Below, in pieces: positions 1-12,419 of a DNA stretch of 64,000 nucleotides. The DNA comes from Cryptomeria japonica (lineage: Eukaryota > Streptophyta > Pinopsida > Cupressales > Cupressaceae), in assembly GCF_030272615.1 (NCBI RefSeq), contig NC_081410.1:142633349-142697348 (forward strand). Direction: 5' to 3'. The translations under genes and the position numbers were made by a program. Below the pieces are notes generated by a model. That model had not been told where the DNA came from. It did not search any database and was given only the letters and a program-made list of their open reading frames with translations. Numbering within the stretch: position 1 is the stretch's first letter; each line of letters starts with the position of its first letter.

Positions 1-2716
1 GTTATGAATGCCAATGGACTAGTGGATTGGACTAGGTTGATTAGCCATTATGTGCATGAGTAGTTGAAAAATTTGAAGAATAAGAAGACCCAATCCTTCT
101 ACATGCGCTTGTACGTGATTTATTCACTTGCAAGGATGGGTAACTTCGATGGCTTGAAAGGAAATTGGCCCATGGGATGTGGACCAGCTTAGTTGAAGGT
201 CCACGAATGTTATCCCCAACTGCACTTATCCAACACCAGTTCATTCAAGTTGGTGAATGACACTTTCACCATGTATTTAACTAGGTTGATGCAAAATCAG
301 CTTCATACGAGAGTATTACCGGAGGCAAGGGCACTAGTGTAGAAATTTGGGGCTGTGCTCTTGCAATTTCCAAAGTTTACTTATATCAGGACACATGGAT
401 TTTCCTCTCAACCACATAAAATTGCTGAGATATCCGTCAAACAGATTGGTCTTGCTGGAGCTTATCAGACAATTGATAGCATATGACCAAATTCAGAAAA
501 AGAAAAATAAATTATGCATTGATTTCCCAATTGTTTTGGGTGATTATGTGGAATTGTTCTTGAACTTGGCAGCAACTGAGAAGGTAGTGGAGGAATTGTC
601 ATTCTACCAATTATCATTCTACATATCCAGATCTTACTTTGATCCATATCATGAAATTCAGAAGGTAGCTAGAATAAAGTTTGTGCATAAATTTCACCTC
701 GAAGATTTTTGGGCTAGTGCCAGGGATGACCTTGAGGTCAAGAAGAAAATGTTTTCCAGATTACCCCTTAGCATGATCAGAATTGGTGAAATAATGCAAG
801 TGCCAGATCAAGTGAAGGAGGATCCAAACATAGTGTAGCTAGAATTTGAAAAAGTAAAGGACCAACCTATGCAGCTTCCAAATTGGTTAGAGCCTGAAGT
901 TGATGATCTAGACATCTTAGCCAGACCAGTTCTGAGGTTCACTAGGCGTTGGATCGACCGGCATGCCAAGGCATTGAAGGAAAGAAATGTCCATCTGAGC
1001 TACTAGTTAATGGGAAATCTGGATTCCCATAGTGAGGCCACAGAAGGATCGCCGCAGGCCCAATTTGAGGAAGAAGAAATTCAGCAGGGAAAGGCTGGAC
1101 CTAGTGAAGGAAAGAGCACTCCAATGAAGCCTAGGACAAGGAAAAGGAAGGAATCCCAACCAAATGTTCAACCAGAGATTCAGCCAGATGTTCAGCAGGA
1201 GGTCCACCAGGAAGAAACACAACAGAAAAGAGCAAGGGTAGAAGAAGCTCAATCCCCAGCCAGTTCTTCCAGCGTGCGAGAAGTGGAAATGTTTGCACAA
1301 GAAAATCCACTAAATCCACCATAGGGCAACTTTTCGGATACCACACTTGCACAAGATGTTCTCAATGTCAGTGCTGCACAGGCCAACTTAGCTAGGAGGT
1401 CAAAGCCAAGAAATTCCCTCCAATCCAGAAGAGCCACGCCAGGATAGTTTCGTAGAAAAAATCCTTGAAGAGATGGAGGAAGCTTCACAGGAGGAGGTGC
1501 ATATGGAAATTGAGGATTAGCCGACAACTACTCCAGGTTGGCTGAGAGATAGATTAAGAAAAAAACCAGAAGTGGGAGTGGATCTAGCACAGGAGTTGGA
1601 AGAACTTTTGAGGAGAATGGACAAACCAGTGGAAAAGAAGGCCGCTCAGAAGTTCTCCAAGGTCACAAGAGATGAGTTTGGATCCAAATCTTTGCATATA
1701 GTTGAGCCTACAGTAGACAAGGATGGAAATGAAATCACGCTAGGTGATTATGTGATCAGAGAGATTGATATGGGGCGTGCTTCCATGACGCAAGTGATAG
1801 ATGAATTTGAGGGATCTTCATTGCCTTGAAGGAACAGGTGCAGAAGTTGAAAGAAAAATGTAGAAGGCTGAAGAGTGAAAACGGGGCCCTGTGCAAGTAT
1901 GTCAAGAGTTTCAAGCAGCCACTTAGGGAAGAGGATCTGTCTTTTGTGCCTCCCTCTTCTCTTCTAAAGGAGTCCATTGATGAAGTTGAAAAGGTTAGGA
2001 AAATTACCCAGTACTCTAGGGAATGGGTGGAGGATGTTTTCACTACAGCCGCGAAGTTCATTGAGGACTTGGCCAACCTTCATTCTAGACTTATTGTTCT
2101 CTTGTACCGGCTAGAGGTAGCGGATGGTGCATGGGAAGATGTTCATATTTATTAGGACCTGACCATTCTGCGACTTAGAGCCTTGATGAAAGTTTTAAAG
2201 CAGATGTTGATTGAAGGGAAGGTGATCCAAGAAAACAAGATTTATGACTTCCCACGATGGTTTTATGCCGTCTGCACTGGAAGGGAAGCCTTTGAGAGAT
2301 TCAACATGGAGTCTTTAACTTTGAAAGACTCAATCAGGAGATTACAGGAGGAAATTCTCACCACTGTTGAGACAATGTTTGCAAGGAAGCTGAATGAGGG
2401 CGAAGTGACAATAAATGTTCTAAGGACTCAGCTACACGAATTCTTCTTTGTGGGAGTATTTTCCAAGGCCCACTTTGAGAATGTTTCTTTCTTTTCTAGC
2501 ACTATGTGTAGGACACGTGAAATGGTAGTAGAATGGGAGAGTTTTCTATCCAAGAGTGAAGAAGAATTTGCTTTGATGGAGTTCTGGATAGAAAGTGTGC
2601 TAAGTGTCTCCGTAGGAGAACTAGAGGCCGTCATCACCAAATTCATTGCTTATGCCATTAATGAGCGAGATAATGGCCATCCATTTTTGGACGAGGATCT
2701 TTTGACCGAGGCATAG
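1..2716 (+). pseudogene. Family A retroelement ORF, copy A1 (5' end outside window)
   Basis: A long decayed reading frame that runs in from the left edge. It is collinear with A2 (4563-9714) and A3 (61470-57616). Visible blocks in order: a VDWTRLISHYVHE segment near 20-60; KVHECYPQLH at about 200-230 (KVYDCYPQLH in A2); NRLVLLELIRQ at about 442-475; an EDFWASARDD block near 700-735; the start of a charged, proline-rich linker at 1010 (MGNLDSHS, MGDLESHS in A2); and helical, Lys/Glu-rich segments from about 1570 to 2716. Stops at 61-63, 340-342, 836-838, 1004-1006, 1322-1324 and 2153-2155 are TAG; 1827-1829 is TGA, and there are frameshifts near 320-400 and 1390-1570. No reverse transcriptase, integrase, protease or zinc knuckle is seen. 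Function unknown; I infer a retroelement-borne protein because it recurs and is followed by LTR-like DNA. Confidence 0.7.
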
Positions 2717-4000
2717 TGGTATATTTATTGCTGGAATATTTTGACCGCATGGCAGCGGGGTCAACGCATGTTGATTTAATGTAGCATCTTTTGCATGCAG
2801 CCATCACATTTAAAGCATTATGACAAATTCCTTTTGCATGTAGCCGTCGTGTGTGAAGATGGTGGAGCATTTAAAGCATTATGGGCAATTTTTGCACGAG
2901 GGAGTATCCATTGCATGTTAGGCAAATTTAGTAGAGAATGGTGCATTTAATGCATTTTGTATGGGCTGGAATTAATTGTATATGGGTATCATGAGTATTT
3001 ATTGTAGATTCCCACCTTGTTGCATCATGTGTGGGGAAGCTTTTAGGGGAAAACCCTAGTTAGGGTTTTGCATGTAGCCATGGCATGAAGTCTATATAAA
3101 GGGATGACCCCCCTCATTTGCAGAGGAGAGATTGCTTTTCGAGATTGTTGCGATAAGTTTTGAAGCAATTAATTTAATACATTGTTCAATTTGATGGTTT
3201 ATACTTGTTCTGTTTTATGACTTGCATGGTCTCACTCTTTTCACTTAGATTAGATTTGCTTTCAAGTTGTTAGATGAACGAGATTGATGAGATTGTTTAT
3301 AGTGCAAACCCTTGCTCATACTTTTTGTTAGTAGCTGATTGTTACTGACTTTGTAAGGTTAGTTTGAGCCTTTTATATGTCTAAACTGAACTTGGATCAT
3401 GGGTGGATATTGTTCTATGATGGTGTCCATTGGTGGTATGAAAAAATCCTGCACAACCTTTGAAGATTGCACCGCTTTTGTGTAGTTGTCTTCTAGTGGC
3501 AAAGCAAAGTGTGGTTAGTTCCACTTGAGCAATTCCTGTCTCCTTGTTCTTAAATTTAGATTAGGTTCAACTTAGCTTTCTAAACCCTTTCCTATTGACT
3601 TCTACATATTTTAAACCCAAAATCCTAAAAACGAGCCTTTCATTGTTAAATCATTCACGAGCGAATTCCTTGAAGTTGTGAAATTGTTTAATCTTCTTCG
3701 AGTGTGCATAAGTCCCCTTGGATTACCGGCAAATCACATCAGCTAACTGAGTCACGATCGTGGCATAAAGGAACCTTGGAGTCGATTGTTTGAACTCACG
3801 ACAATCTTAGCATACAATTGTACTTTGATCAAGAGAGAGTGAAGTGACCATTAAGCAACTTTATTTTGTGTTCGATACTGTCATAAAAGCCACGTCAAGA
3901 CGGACGTTTTGAAATCTTTATCCTCTCAATCGCCCTTGTTCAACATTGGAACCAAAAGCCCTCAGATTTCCACGTGATTATTGGACGTTTTGTTCGACTT
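2717..4000 (+). repeat. LTR-like DNA downstream of A1
   Basis: Non-coding DNA after the A1 stop. It has a TATA-type promoter (TCTATATAAA at 3091-3100). From about 3150 to 3900 it has the same layout as 10.0-10.8 kb and the inverted copy at 16.4-17.7 kb: a TTTGAAGATTGCACCGC core at 3459-3475, then a 'CATAAGTCCCCTTGGATTACCGG' type segment near 3705. Short repeats near 2790-2890 repeat TTGCATG...AGCC and CATTTAAAGCATTATG. I read it as a 3' LTR of A1. Terminal TG/CA and target duplication were not pinned down. Confidence 0.45.
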
Positions 4001-4562
4001 CATTTATGTATTCAGTATTTGTGACTCATGTATGTGGAGTTACATATTTTTGAAATGTTGGTAAATTGCTGCATTCAAAGTGTAGGGTTAGCCAGATCAC
4101 TTGCACATGGTTTATATTTTAGAAATTTTATCTCAAAGCAAATCCCCTAGGTCAAATGAACACAACCAAAACCCATAATCACACTTTGAAAACCCAACCT
4201 AGGAAAATTTCAGGATTTGCAGCCAGAATAGAAAATCTCGAAACATCACTCAAACAAGCCCTCACATGCCGAAAATTCCCCCCACATCTTGCTAAGCAAA
4301 TTTCAAACAAGCCTAACGTGCAAATGCATAAGACCAACAAAGTTTTAAACTGAGAAAGAGCATGCCAAAACTGAGATTCCCAGTCATGCAACGAATCCAA
4401 AAAGCTTAAACAACAAGCTACAACTTTTTCAAATTGCGTCATTATGCTATTATGACTCTCATTATGCTGATGATTTTATTACTAACGCTGTTGTTGGGCA
4501 TCACTAACCTCATTTACGCTCTTGAGACTGCCTTGTAATTCACGTCCTGGTGTGCAAGGTAG
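4001..4562 (+). other. Leader between LTR-like DNA and A2 ORF
   Basis: About 560 bp with no credible ORF of its own. It separates the LTR-like segment from the A2 start codon and is the expected place for a primer-binding site and leader. I could not identify a convincing tRNA-complementary site. Confidence 0.3.
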
Positions 4563-6386
4563 ATGCCTCCCAAGGTGGTTGAATCCTCTAAGGCTCCTAA
4601 AGGACCAAGGACGTCCCAAACATCTAAGACTGAGAACCCTTGCAAGTTGGAGAAAATGAAGTATGAATATCATGGGTTGATGCGAGATTAAAGGTCCACA
4701 GTAATTGGGATAATGTGGGCGACAAGAATTTGGGCATATTAATATCCAACAGTCTAGAGACAGAGTATATGGCGCAAAGGCCCAATGGAGAGAAAAGAAG
4801 ATGGTGGAGAGTGAATTGCAAGGCCCTTAGATTCCTGCAGGCTATCCAGAATTATGAGCTCGTTGTAGAAAGCTCCAAACACTACAAGCCTGATAGAAGG
4901 GTGGTGTTTGTGAACGAGGAGGCAATTGTAATGACAATGGAAGAGGCTCAGGCTGTATATGATCAAAATCCCACTAAATGCAAGGGCAAAATGAATGAAA
5001 ATTGGTTAAAGGAGAAGAGGCCTCATAGCACCAGGATCCTTAAGGTGTACAGGAGTGAATTCAATGAGGAATACAGGGATATGGTCACTCTGCTCAGTTG
5101 GGTCATGGGGCTCCCCCACTCCAATATGTTTGAGGAGTGGATATTTTACTATGCAGAGGTGTTTGTAGGGAAAGTCAAGTTCGATTGAGCTCAAATCATC
5201 AGTGACAACATTCATACACAACTTGCAGAGAAGAGGTACTTTATCATGTCCTCTTATATGGTGTATTCGCACGACATCTCAGACTGCCAGGATTAATCCG
5301 CTTAGGGGATATTAGGAATGGGTCCAACAAGATGAAAGTATATGACTGCTATCCTCAGCTTCACTTTTATAACATAGGTCAGAGGGAGAAAAACAACATA
5401 GCCTATGCAGTGGGTCAGTATGAGCGTGTGAATGATGCCTTCACCATGCGCATGGTTAGAACAATGCAAGATGGACTGCAACAAAGATTGTCTAAGTAGG
5501 CAACTGCATTGATATGGAAGTATGAGACGTGGTTTATTTAGTTTCCCCGATTCTCTTATTTGATAATCTCAGGCTTTGAAGACACTCCCTACTGACTCCC
5601 CAAGTACCCCACTAATAAGATGGTGCTCTTGGAGGTCACAAGGTAGGCACATGCAACTGGGCAGGTCCTTAAAGACAAGAAAATGGTAGGAGTCACCTTC
5701 CCGATGGCAACAGGGAACAATGACGTATACTTCAAAACTCCTACACAGGCTGAGCAGTCAATCGAAGAGCTGGCGTCATACTGCTTACAAGAGCATTCCT
5801 ACAGAAAGAGCTTTGATCATACACTATTGGGGTGTAAAGCTTATGGCCGCCACTATAAGCATAAAATGGACATATAGGACTATTGGGCTAGCTGCGCAGA
5901 TGATTTCAAGGTCAGCAAGAGGAACTACTCTAGGCTTAATTTGCATCAAATCGGAACTTTCGAGTATGCTAGAGTCTCGGACTAGCTAGTTGACTATGGG
6001 GACTGCTTGCATCATCAAGCCTATGAAGCATAAAAGATCGCCCCCTGCTCTAATCAATTGGCCTCAGGACCTAGTCATCGACTTGGGAATCATAATGGAA
6101 GGTCCCAAGAGACATACTGATGCCTGGCTACATTAGTGCATTTAGGAGCTAACTCGTGATGGCATACAGTTCACCTACAACCTAATGGGAGACCTTGAGT
6201 CCCACTCATCAGGAGAGGATGAAGTGTCAAGTGTTGCACAAGAAGAAGAAGGAGAAAAGAAAAGGAAAAAGGCAAAGGCCAGTAAGGGGTCAAGGGCATC
6301 AAAAAGGTCCACTAAGAGCAAAAGCCAGTCACTTGAAGCTCATGCTCGAAAGAAGTTAATAGTAAGGAGGCCATCTGTTGTTGTAG

Positions 6387-7794
6387 TGTCATAAATTGTA
6401 CACCCTTGCTAGGGTGGTAAAATTTCACGCTTGGTTTCGCACCTGCCTTAGTGTGTTTTGCATCTTGCATTTCTCATCTCCTTTAATTTAATTAAATCTA
6501 AATTCATATTTCACCTCTTCACATGTTATAAAGTTGGGCCCTTTATCCTAAGCATGCCCCTTTCCATTTTATTCCTCCAATTAATCATTAAATCATAAAC
6601 CCTAATTATGTCCTATTTTGATCTTTAAGGCCTGATTTCGCATATCAAAACACCTTGAAATCAGCTGTAACTTTGGGATTCGCTCTAATATCATCATATC
6701 TAACGGCTCCAAAAATTTGGTGAAAAGTTGGTCGGACGATGTGCACTTTGTACATGGTCCCCGACATTTTTCCCAAAATTTCGGGAGCATAATTCTATGA
6801 TATTATAATGCTTAACCGAAAAATATTGGCGGGAAATTCAAATCCTAGGTCAGCCTAAAGATGAAATTAAGATCTCGGGTTTCATACATAAGAGCTCTCT
6901 TTCTTCATTTGAAGGGCTAAGGAATCGAATCGAGAAAAAGCTTTTTGGATTGATTACAAGGAGCCTTCTATGTAGCGAAAGAGCAGATCTTTGGAGTCTT
7001 CAACAACATTCAACAACACCTATCAAGCATTCATCAAGCATTATTTCATCAATTGGGAGCTTTTGAAGAGATGGGAAAACAATAGATCACTGATTGAAGA
7101 TTGGCTTGTACCTCTCCCTTGGGGTTGGGTATGATTTAATGTTGTTTCTATGTCTTTGTATGAGCTTCATTACATCAATTTGATTTACATTCATGCTTTA
7201 GATCACTTTGCATCATTGATTTAGAGCATTTACTTTGTCAATTACAAGCAATTAGGGTTTACTCTTAGGGTTGCTCTAGATTGTTTACTCTCATCCTAGG
7301 ATCTTGCACACACTATTTTACTTTACAAATCGGCTATTTGTTAAGGTAGAAATCACCAAAATGAGGGTTTGACTAAGGCAAAACCCTACATAGCCACCCA
7401 AAACCCTATTTTTCAGCTACAGGTACAGATTCGGATCCGAGCGTCGCTGGAAGTTTCAGGACCGACAAAGTGCACAGGGGTGCACCTTTGAATTTGCCTC
7501 TTAATCTGTACTTTTCAGCAGCATATCAGTTATTCTCAGTTCTGCATTTCTAGATTAGGTTGTTTATGCATACTTGTATTCTAAGTTAAATCATTCAAAT
7601 CTGCACTTTTGCATCACTTCTTCCTCTCATTTGCAACAAAGGAATAGAAACCCTAAGAGGTAATCCTTGGCTCTCTCTTCCTCACAAGAAGTAGCCGAAG
7701 TGTGTTACCTCCCTAGGCTCTTTCGTATTCCACAATGTGTACATGAGAGTGGGATTAGGACTTGTTTGTTTAGTCTCACTTTTTCCCTTACACA
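6387..7794 (+). mobile_element. Solo LTR inserted in A2
   Basis: A 1.4-kb non-coding block that splits the A2 linker region. It starts TGTCATAAATTGTACACCC and ends near CCCTTACACA, so it has TG...CA ends. The A2 linker resumes at once on the far side in a compatible frame (VVV before, VATLLED after). No internal retroelement genes are present, so I call a solo LTR left by LTR-LTR recombination. No perfect 5-bp target duplication is visible; flanks GTTGT and GTTGC are only a near match. Strand is not certain. Confidence 0.6.
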
Positions 7795-8516
7795 GTTGCC
7801 ACTTTGCTAGAAGATATCAATATAGCGGAGGACGTGACTGAAGTAGAATGCAAACCTACCCCTCCTGTGCAACAAATCGATTCAGTTGTCCTTGAAACAA
7901 CGTACCAAGAAGAGCCTATCACGCAGGAACGTGAGGTGCAAATCATTAATCTGGATGAGTCCGAGAATCAGATTGAAGGGGAAATCCAACTTGATATAGG
8001 ACATAGCAAGGAGGATGCCGAACATGAAGAGCAGGGAAAAGCCAGTGGTAAAGAGAATGAGAAAGCGACCGAAAAGAATGAGGGTGAGGATAAGGATAGA
8101 GAGGATGACAAGAACAAGGACCTCCTTAGTAATGAAGGACAACAGGAGCTTGAGATCCCTCAACAACTGCTGAGTGAAGTTGGAGAGAACTCAGCCATAG
8201 GAAAAGAACGGGATGAAGAGGGAAATCAACCCCTATCACTGACTAATCAGCCAAGGATAGAAAATGAATCAGTTGTTGCTTCAGCAGAGCAGAGCAGGGG
8301 GTTAGTTGTCACTTTAGGACAAACCATCCCTTCTACATGGTTGTAGGCCCGAGCGCAAAGGAAAGCCATCGTAAGGCCACCCATAAGCCTAGAAGACCTA
8401 TTCTCTTGAATAGGAGAGCCTCAAGTTAACGAGAAAAAGAAACTAAGGACACATTCCAAGGTGACTAAAGATGCTTAGAAGAACCGAATAATATACATGG
8501 CTGCTCCACCAAAAGG

Positions 8517-8881
8517 CAAATCAGCCGAGGAGGTCTCACTGGCCGATTATAATGTTATGTCAATCCCAATGGGAAAGGCGACTAAAGGGCAGGAGGTGGA
8601 AGAATTCAAAGACTTTGTGGTGACAATATTGAGCCAACTAGAAAGGATGACTATAGAGAGAGAAATGTATAAGGCTCAGGCACAAGTTGAAATCAAGCTC
8701 AGGCTCAGGCAAATCAGCCGAGGTCTCACTGGCCGATTATAATGTTATGTCAATCCCAATGGGAAAGGCGACTAAAGGGTAGGAGGTGGAAGAATTCAAA
8801 GACTCTGTGGTGACAATATTGAGCCAACTAGAAAGGATGACTATAGAGAGAGAAATGTTTAAGGCTCAGGCACAAGTTGAA
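8517..8881 (+). repeat. 193-bp tandem duplication inside A2
   Basis: Two copies of a segment beginning CAAATCAGCCGAGG, at 8517 and 8710, each running to CAGGCACAAGTTGAAA. They are nearly identical; the second lacks three bases (AGG) near its start and has a stop (GGGTAG) where the first has GGGCAG. This is a recent local duplication that shifts the frame of the A2 coiled-coil region. Confidence 0.9.
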
Positions 8882-9714
8882 AATTATATAAACCATTTGT
8901 TGAAACTGCTGTAGCACACAAATGAGGCCCATGCCCCTCCTATAGCATTGGCATAGAAAACAACTGTTGAATTTGAAAGTGTTCGAGACATAACCAAGGC
9001 AACCAGAGAATGGATTGAAGATATAACACGGATGGGGAATTGGGTATTGGAGGAGGTAACTGACATGAGGTTGGATGCGAAGCAAGCTTGCCAAAGAGTA
9101 CAGTCCACAGGGGTGAAGTTGAGGAATTTTGGAAAGTGGTTGATGCGCCTCTCCCCATCATTGAGGCGTTATTTTGGATCCATTTCTAGATTCCCACAGT
9201 GCAGTGGATCCTAGGGCCTCATGATATCGACACCTTTGAAAACTGGTGTCGGATTTTAGGTATGAAGAGCAATATCGTAGAATTCATCAACGAAGGATGG
9301 GAGGAATGTGAAACGATCTTGTTCGATGTCAGGACCTTTTGTAAAGAGGTCTTGTGAACTTTGATTAGTGATTGGAAGCCTGAGATGGAGTGTGAAGAGA
9401 TGAAAATACGCTGGAAAGACCAGCTGAAAAATGATGGAACTCCATATACCAAAAATGATATAGAGTTTGCCAGCAAATTGCGTGCAACAATATGGGATTT
9501 TGAGACCAACAAAATGGACTGGCTTGAGCAGATAGGAAGGATAGACAGTCACTGTGTAGACATTGACTTTCAGATGAATAATCCGCCTCTTCCTCCTCTT
9601 CAAGAAGTATATTCCATCTGCATAAGATTCCAAGAGTATGTTCGGGCAAAGCGAGCTGCAGGCCGAGATATCTGGAAAGGGTACTTAAAAGGTAAAGAAG
9701 AGTTTTTATTGTAA

Positions 9715-10850
9715 AAAGGGAAAATATCTACTTTGGGATGAGAAAAAGTATAGTCCCCAAAGTTAGTTATTCTCCTCAACTACCAAAGTATAGTTTCAGT
9801 TTTTGAGCTCTGTGCTATGTACCTTTTTGGGAACAACTTTATGGTTGGTAGTTGTTAAGTTAGTTGGGAAGGTATGCTCCATATTAACTAGGCATGGGTA
9901 GACATATTGTCTGGATGAATCTGCGCCACTTATTTTGTAAAATCTTCGCCTTTCATCCAAATTTTGAAACTCTATATAAAGGGGATTGTTTTTCTCCTAT
10001 TTTTGGTAAGAAGTCAAGAATGGTTGTTGAAACTCTGCCAAAATATATACAGGATTAATGGAATATCAAGCTATGTCTATTTTCTTGTGAGTCCATGGTT
10101 CTCCTTCTTCCACATTTAAATTTCTGTTATGCATTTTGATTTACAAATGGCTTGTTTGGGTAGATATTTGATAGGGATTTTTTGTTCATACCATTAAGGA
10201 TTAGCTAACAATTAATCCCCTTGTATGGTTAGTTTGAACATTTCTATGAGTTTAGTTTGACTACTAAATGCTTATATGAATGTATGTTTTGAATTCAGCG
10301 CCTGTATTTAGTTGTTTGAAAATCTGGTTATCCCTTGAAGATTGCATCGCTTTTGCCTAGTTGTGTTTAACTGGCGAAGCAGAGCATGGTTATTTAAAAT
10401 TTTTGTCTATTTGCCCAAATATGATGTTTTAGTTAGAATAACTTAGTCTCTCTTCCCTAATCTCTTTTCTATTTATTTATAAATCCAGAGTTGAAATACC
10501 AGAAATAGGATCATGTTTAATGTTAATTTGATGAAAATGAGATAGTGTTAGGGATGGCTTGTATAACCCTTGAAGCCAATCCTTCCCATAAACGTAAGTC
10601 CCTTTGTGTTTACCAACAAAACACATGAACCATTGAGTTATCCCGCAGTCAAGAACTGACAGTTTAAATCTTGAGGTCATCTTGTTGTGATCATCTTAGT
10701 AGCACTAGAAGCCTCCTTATGCAAGAGAGAATGGGATTATCTTGATATTCTATTTTGTGTTGATTGAAAGAGTAGAAGTACGATTTTCACCATCAATAGG
10801 TGGTGTTGATTAACACCCTTTTCTTTTGCAAGCTATTTATTTTAATAAAT
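9715..10850 (+). repeat. LTR-like DNA downstream of A2
   Basis: Non-coding. A purine-rich AAAAAGGGAAAA lies just after the A2 stop (9715-9726), a possible polypurine tract. TATA box TCTATATAAA at 9971-9980. Core TCCCTTGAAGATTGCATCGC at 10331-10350, with AAGCAGAGCATGGTT following. A segment at about 10590-10665 is closely related to the reverse complement of 16552-16625 (TTATCCCGCAGTCAAGAACT). Read as the A2 3' LTR; the outer end near 10850 is approximate. Confidence 0.5.
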
Positions 10851-12400
10851 GATAAATAAACTATTAAATAATAAATAAATTTTTAAATAGATGTCAATTA
10901 TTAAATAATTTTCTCCTATCATTATTGTGGTTTGACTTCATTGCCCAAGTCAACATGAGGATGGGTGTGCATTAATGCTACTGGCACTCTCAAAGGAGAT
11001 CATCGAAGATTTTATTTGCAAATACACCCTTGAATGCCTAAGACTTCTGAGATGCAACCCTTGGAAGGCCTCAATATAGGTAGGACAATATCCTTGCCTA
11101 TAAATTCATCACAACTCGATATTGCATTTCTTTGCCAACCTAAATAGTGTGTCTTGTAGGATTGAAGGAGATAAAGAGGACAGGAGAGGTCATGCAAAGT
11201 GGACAAATACTAGATTTCAGACTTGAAGCACACACCTAAAAAACCATTGATAGTACTCAACTGGCCACGTTTACACAGTCCCATCTTTGTTGGGTGTTTG
11301 TACTTTGTAGACATCAACAAAGTAGGACGAATCTGAAGGAAAGAGAAAGTGTTTCGAGCAAAGAATCTGTAGCATTTAATAGTTGAAGGGGATCATGTCA
11401 TGCCTGTATGCTTGGGAGATTATCAAGCTCATCGTCAACATTATTTCTTAGCCTGGTAGTCTAATAGGATACGACTTACAGTCTCATTCCCAGGGCACTA
11501 TCATCAATTGATTATCATCATAGTGGAGCTAGCGACTCCTTGAGTTTGGACTGATCAATTAGTATGAGTTCCTTGGCCATTTGCTAGATCTATATATTTA
11601 AATCTATTGATTATGAATTGAGTGGAAATAGTTTATTATGTTTATAAGGGCCTATGTTGTCTGAAGTATGACTGTAATGTTGTTATGAAGTAATTTGATC
11701 ATTGGAGATATTGTTGTGAGTCAATTTATTGTTTAGACTTGCAAAGTTTTCTATACTGGTGTGTTACAATTGGTATGATAGAAAACTTTGGCTTAAATTA
11801 TTTGCTCAAATATAGTACATATTACATACATCTAGAAGATCTTTTGTGTCCTTAGATATGTTGGATTACTCAATATATATGCATCTACCAATACTTCATA
11901 CATTTATTGATTCCTTTGGCTAGGACTACACTTGTAGAGTCACTCATCATATAAGGGAAGGACTCTTATTTCAGAAAGAGAAACGAAACTATGAAACTAA
12001 GTTCAAAGTAACTAAGGACTTTCTAATTTGTGCATGGAAAGAGCAAGTTATTAGAGGAATTTGGAGATGAACAATTGGATCAATTTAATTCTTTCACAAT
12101 CCTTGTTGGAGCATAGGAATTATGCCATTTGTTGAACATCCTTGTTGTTAGTGAGGTCTGTCCTTATTTGTAGGGAAGAGATGATTACCTGCATAAAGCT
12201 ATACAATTGCAAGGCTTTGGCTGCAGGTAGCTGATCCTTTGGCTATAGGTGATTGGGCCTTTAGTTACAAGTATGCTATTCTCAATTGCTACAGGAAAAT
12301 GTCAATTCCACAGAAAACTAATCTACTTTAAGATCATCATAATCAAAATAACATGTCATATTATTTTGAAAATAATTGTTTTTAGCACACAACAATTCAT
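10851..12400. other. AT-rich DNA with no recognisable feature
   Basis: About 1.5 kb without a supported ORF or repeat. It begins with a run of TAAATAAT-like repeats (10840-10910). It is presumably decayed retroelement DNA between the A2 LTR and the Gypsy relic. Confidence 0.4.
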
Positions 12401-12419
12401 TAAAACATCTTACAATTAA

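Larger units (their letters stand above)
4563..9714 (+). pseudogene. Family A retroelement ORF, copy A2 (interrupted by a solo LTR)
   Basis: The start at 4563 (MPPKVVESSKAPKGP) is supported by A3, where ENLSITMKYQYQG matches ENPCKLEKMKYEYHG here. Blocks in order: RRVVFVNEEAIVMTMEEAQ (about 4897-4950); a DWAQ-like block at 5186-5260 with TGA for the conserved Trp; KVYDCYPQLH (5333); NKMVLLEVTR (5619); DYWASCADDF (5878); MGDLESHS (6185); an acidic linker at 7804-8346; and coiled-coil-like segments from 8497 to 9714, ending EEFLL. A 1.4-kb solo LTR interrupts it at about 6387-7794. Without that insertion the frame would be about 1,250 codons, close to A3. Stops at 5539-5541 and 5644-5646 are TAG where A1 or A3 has Gln. 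There is a 193-bp internal duplication. Function unknown. Confidence 0.75.
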
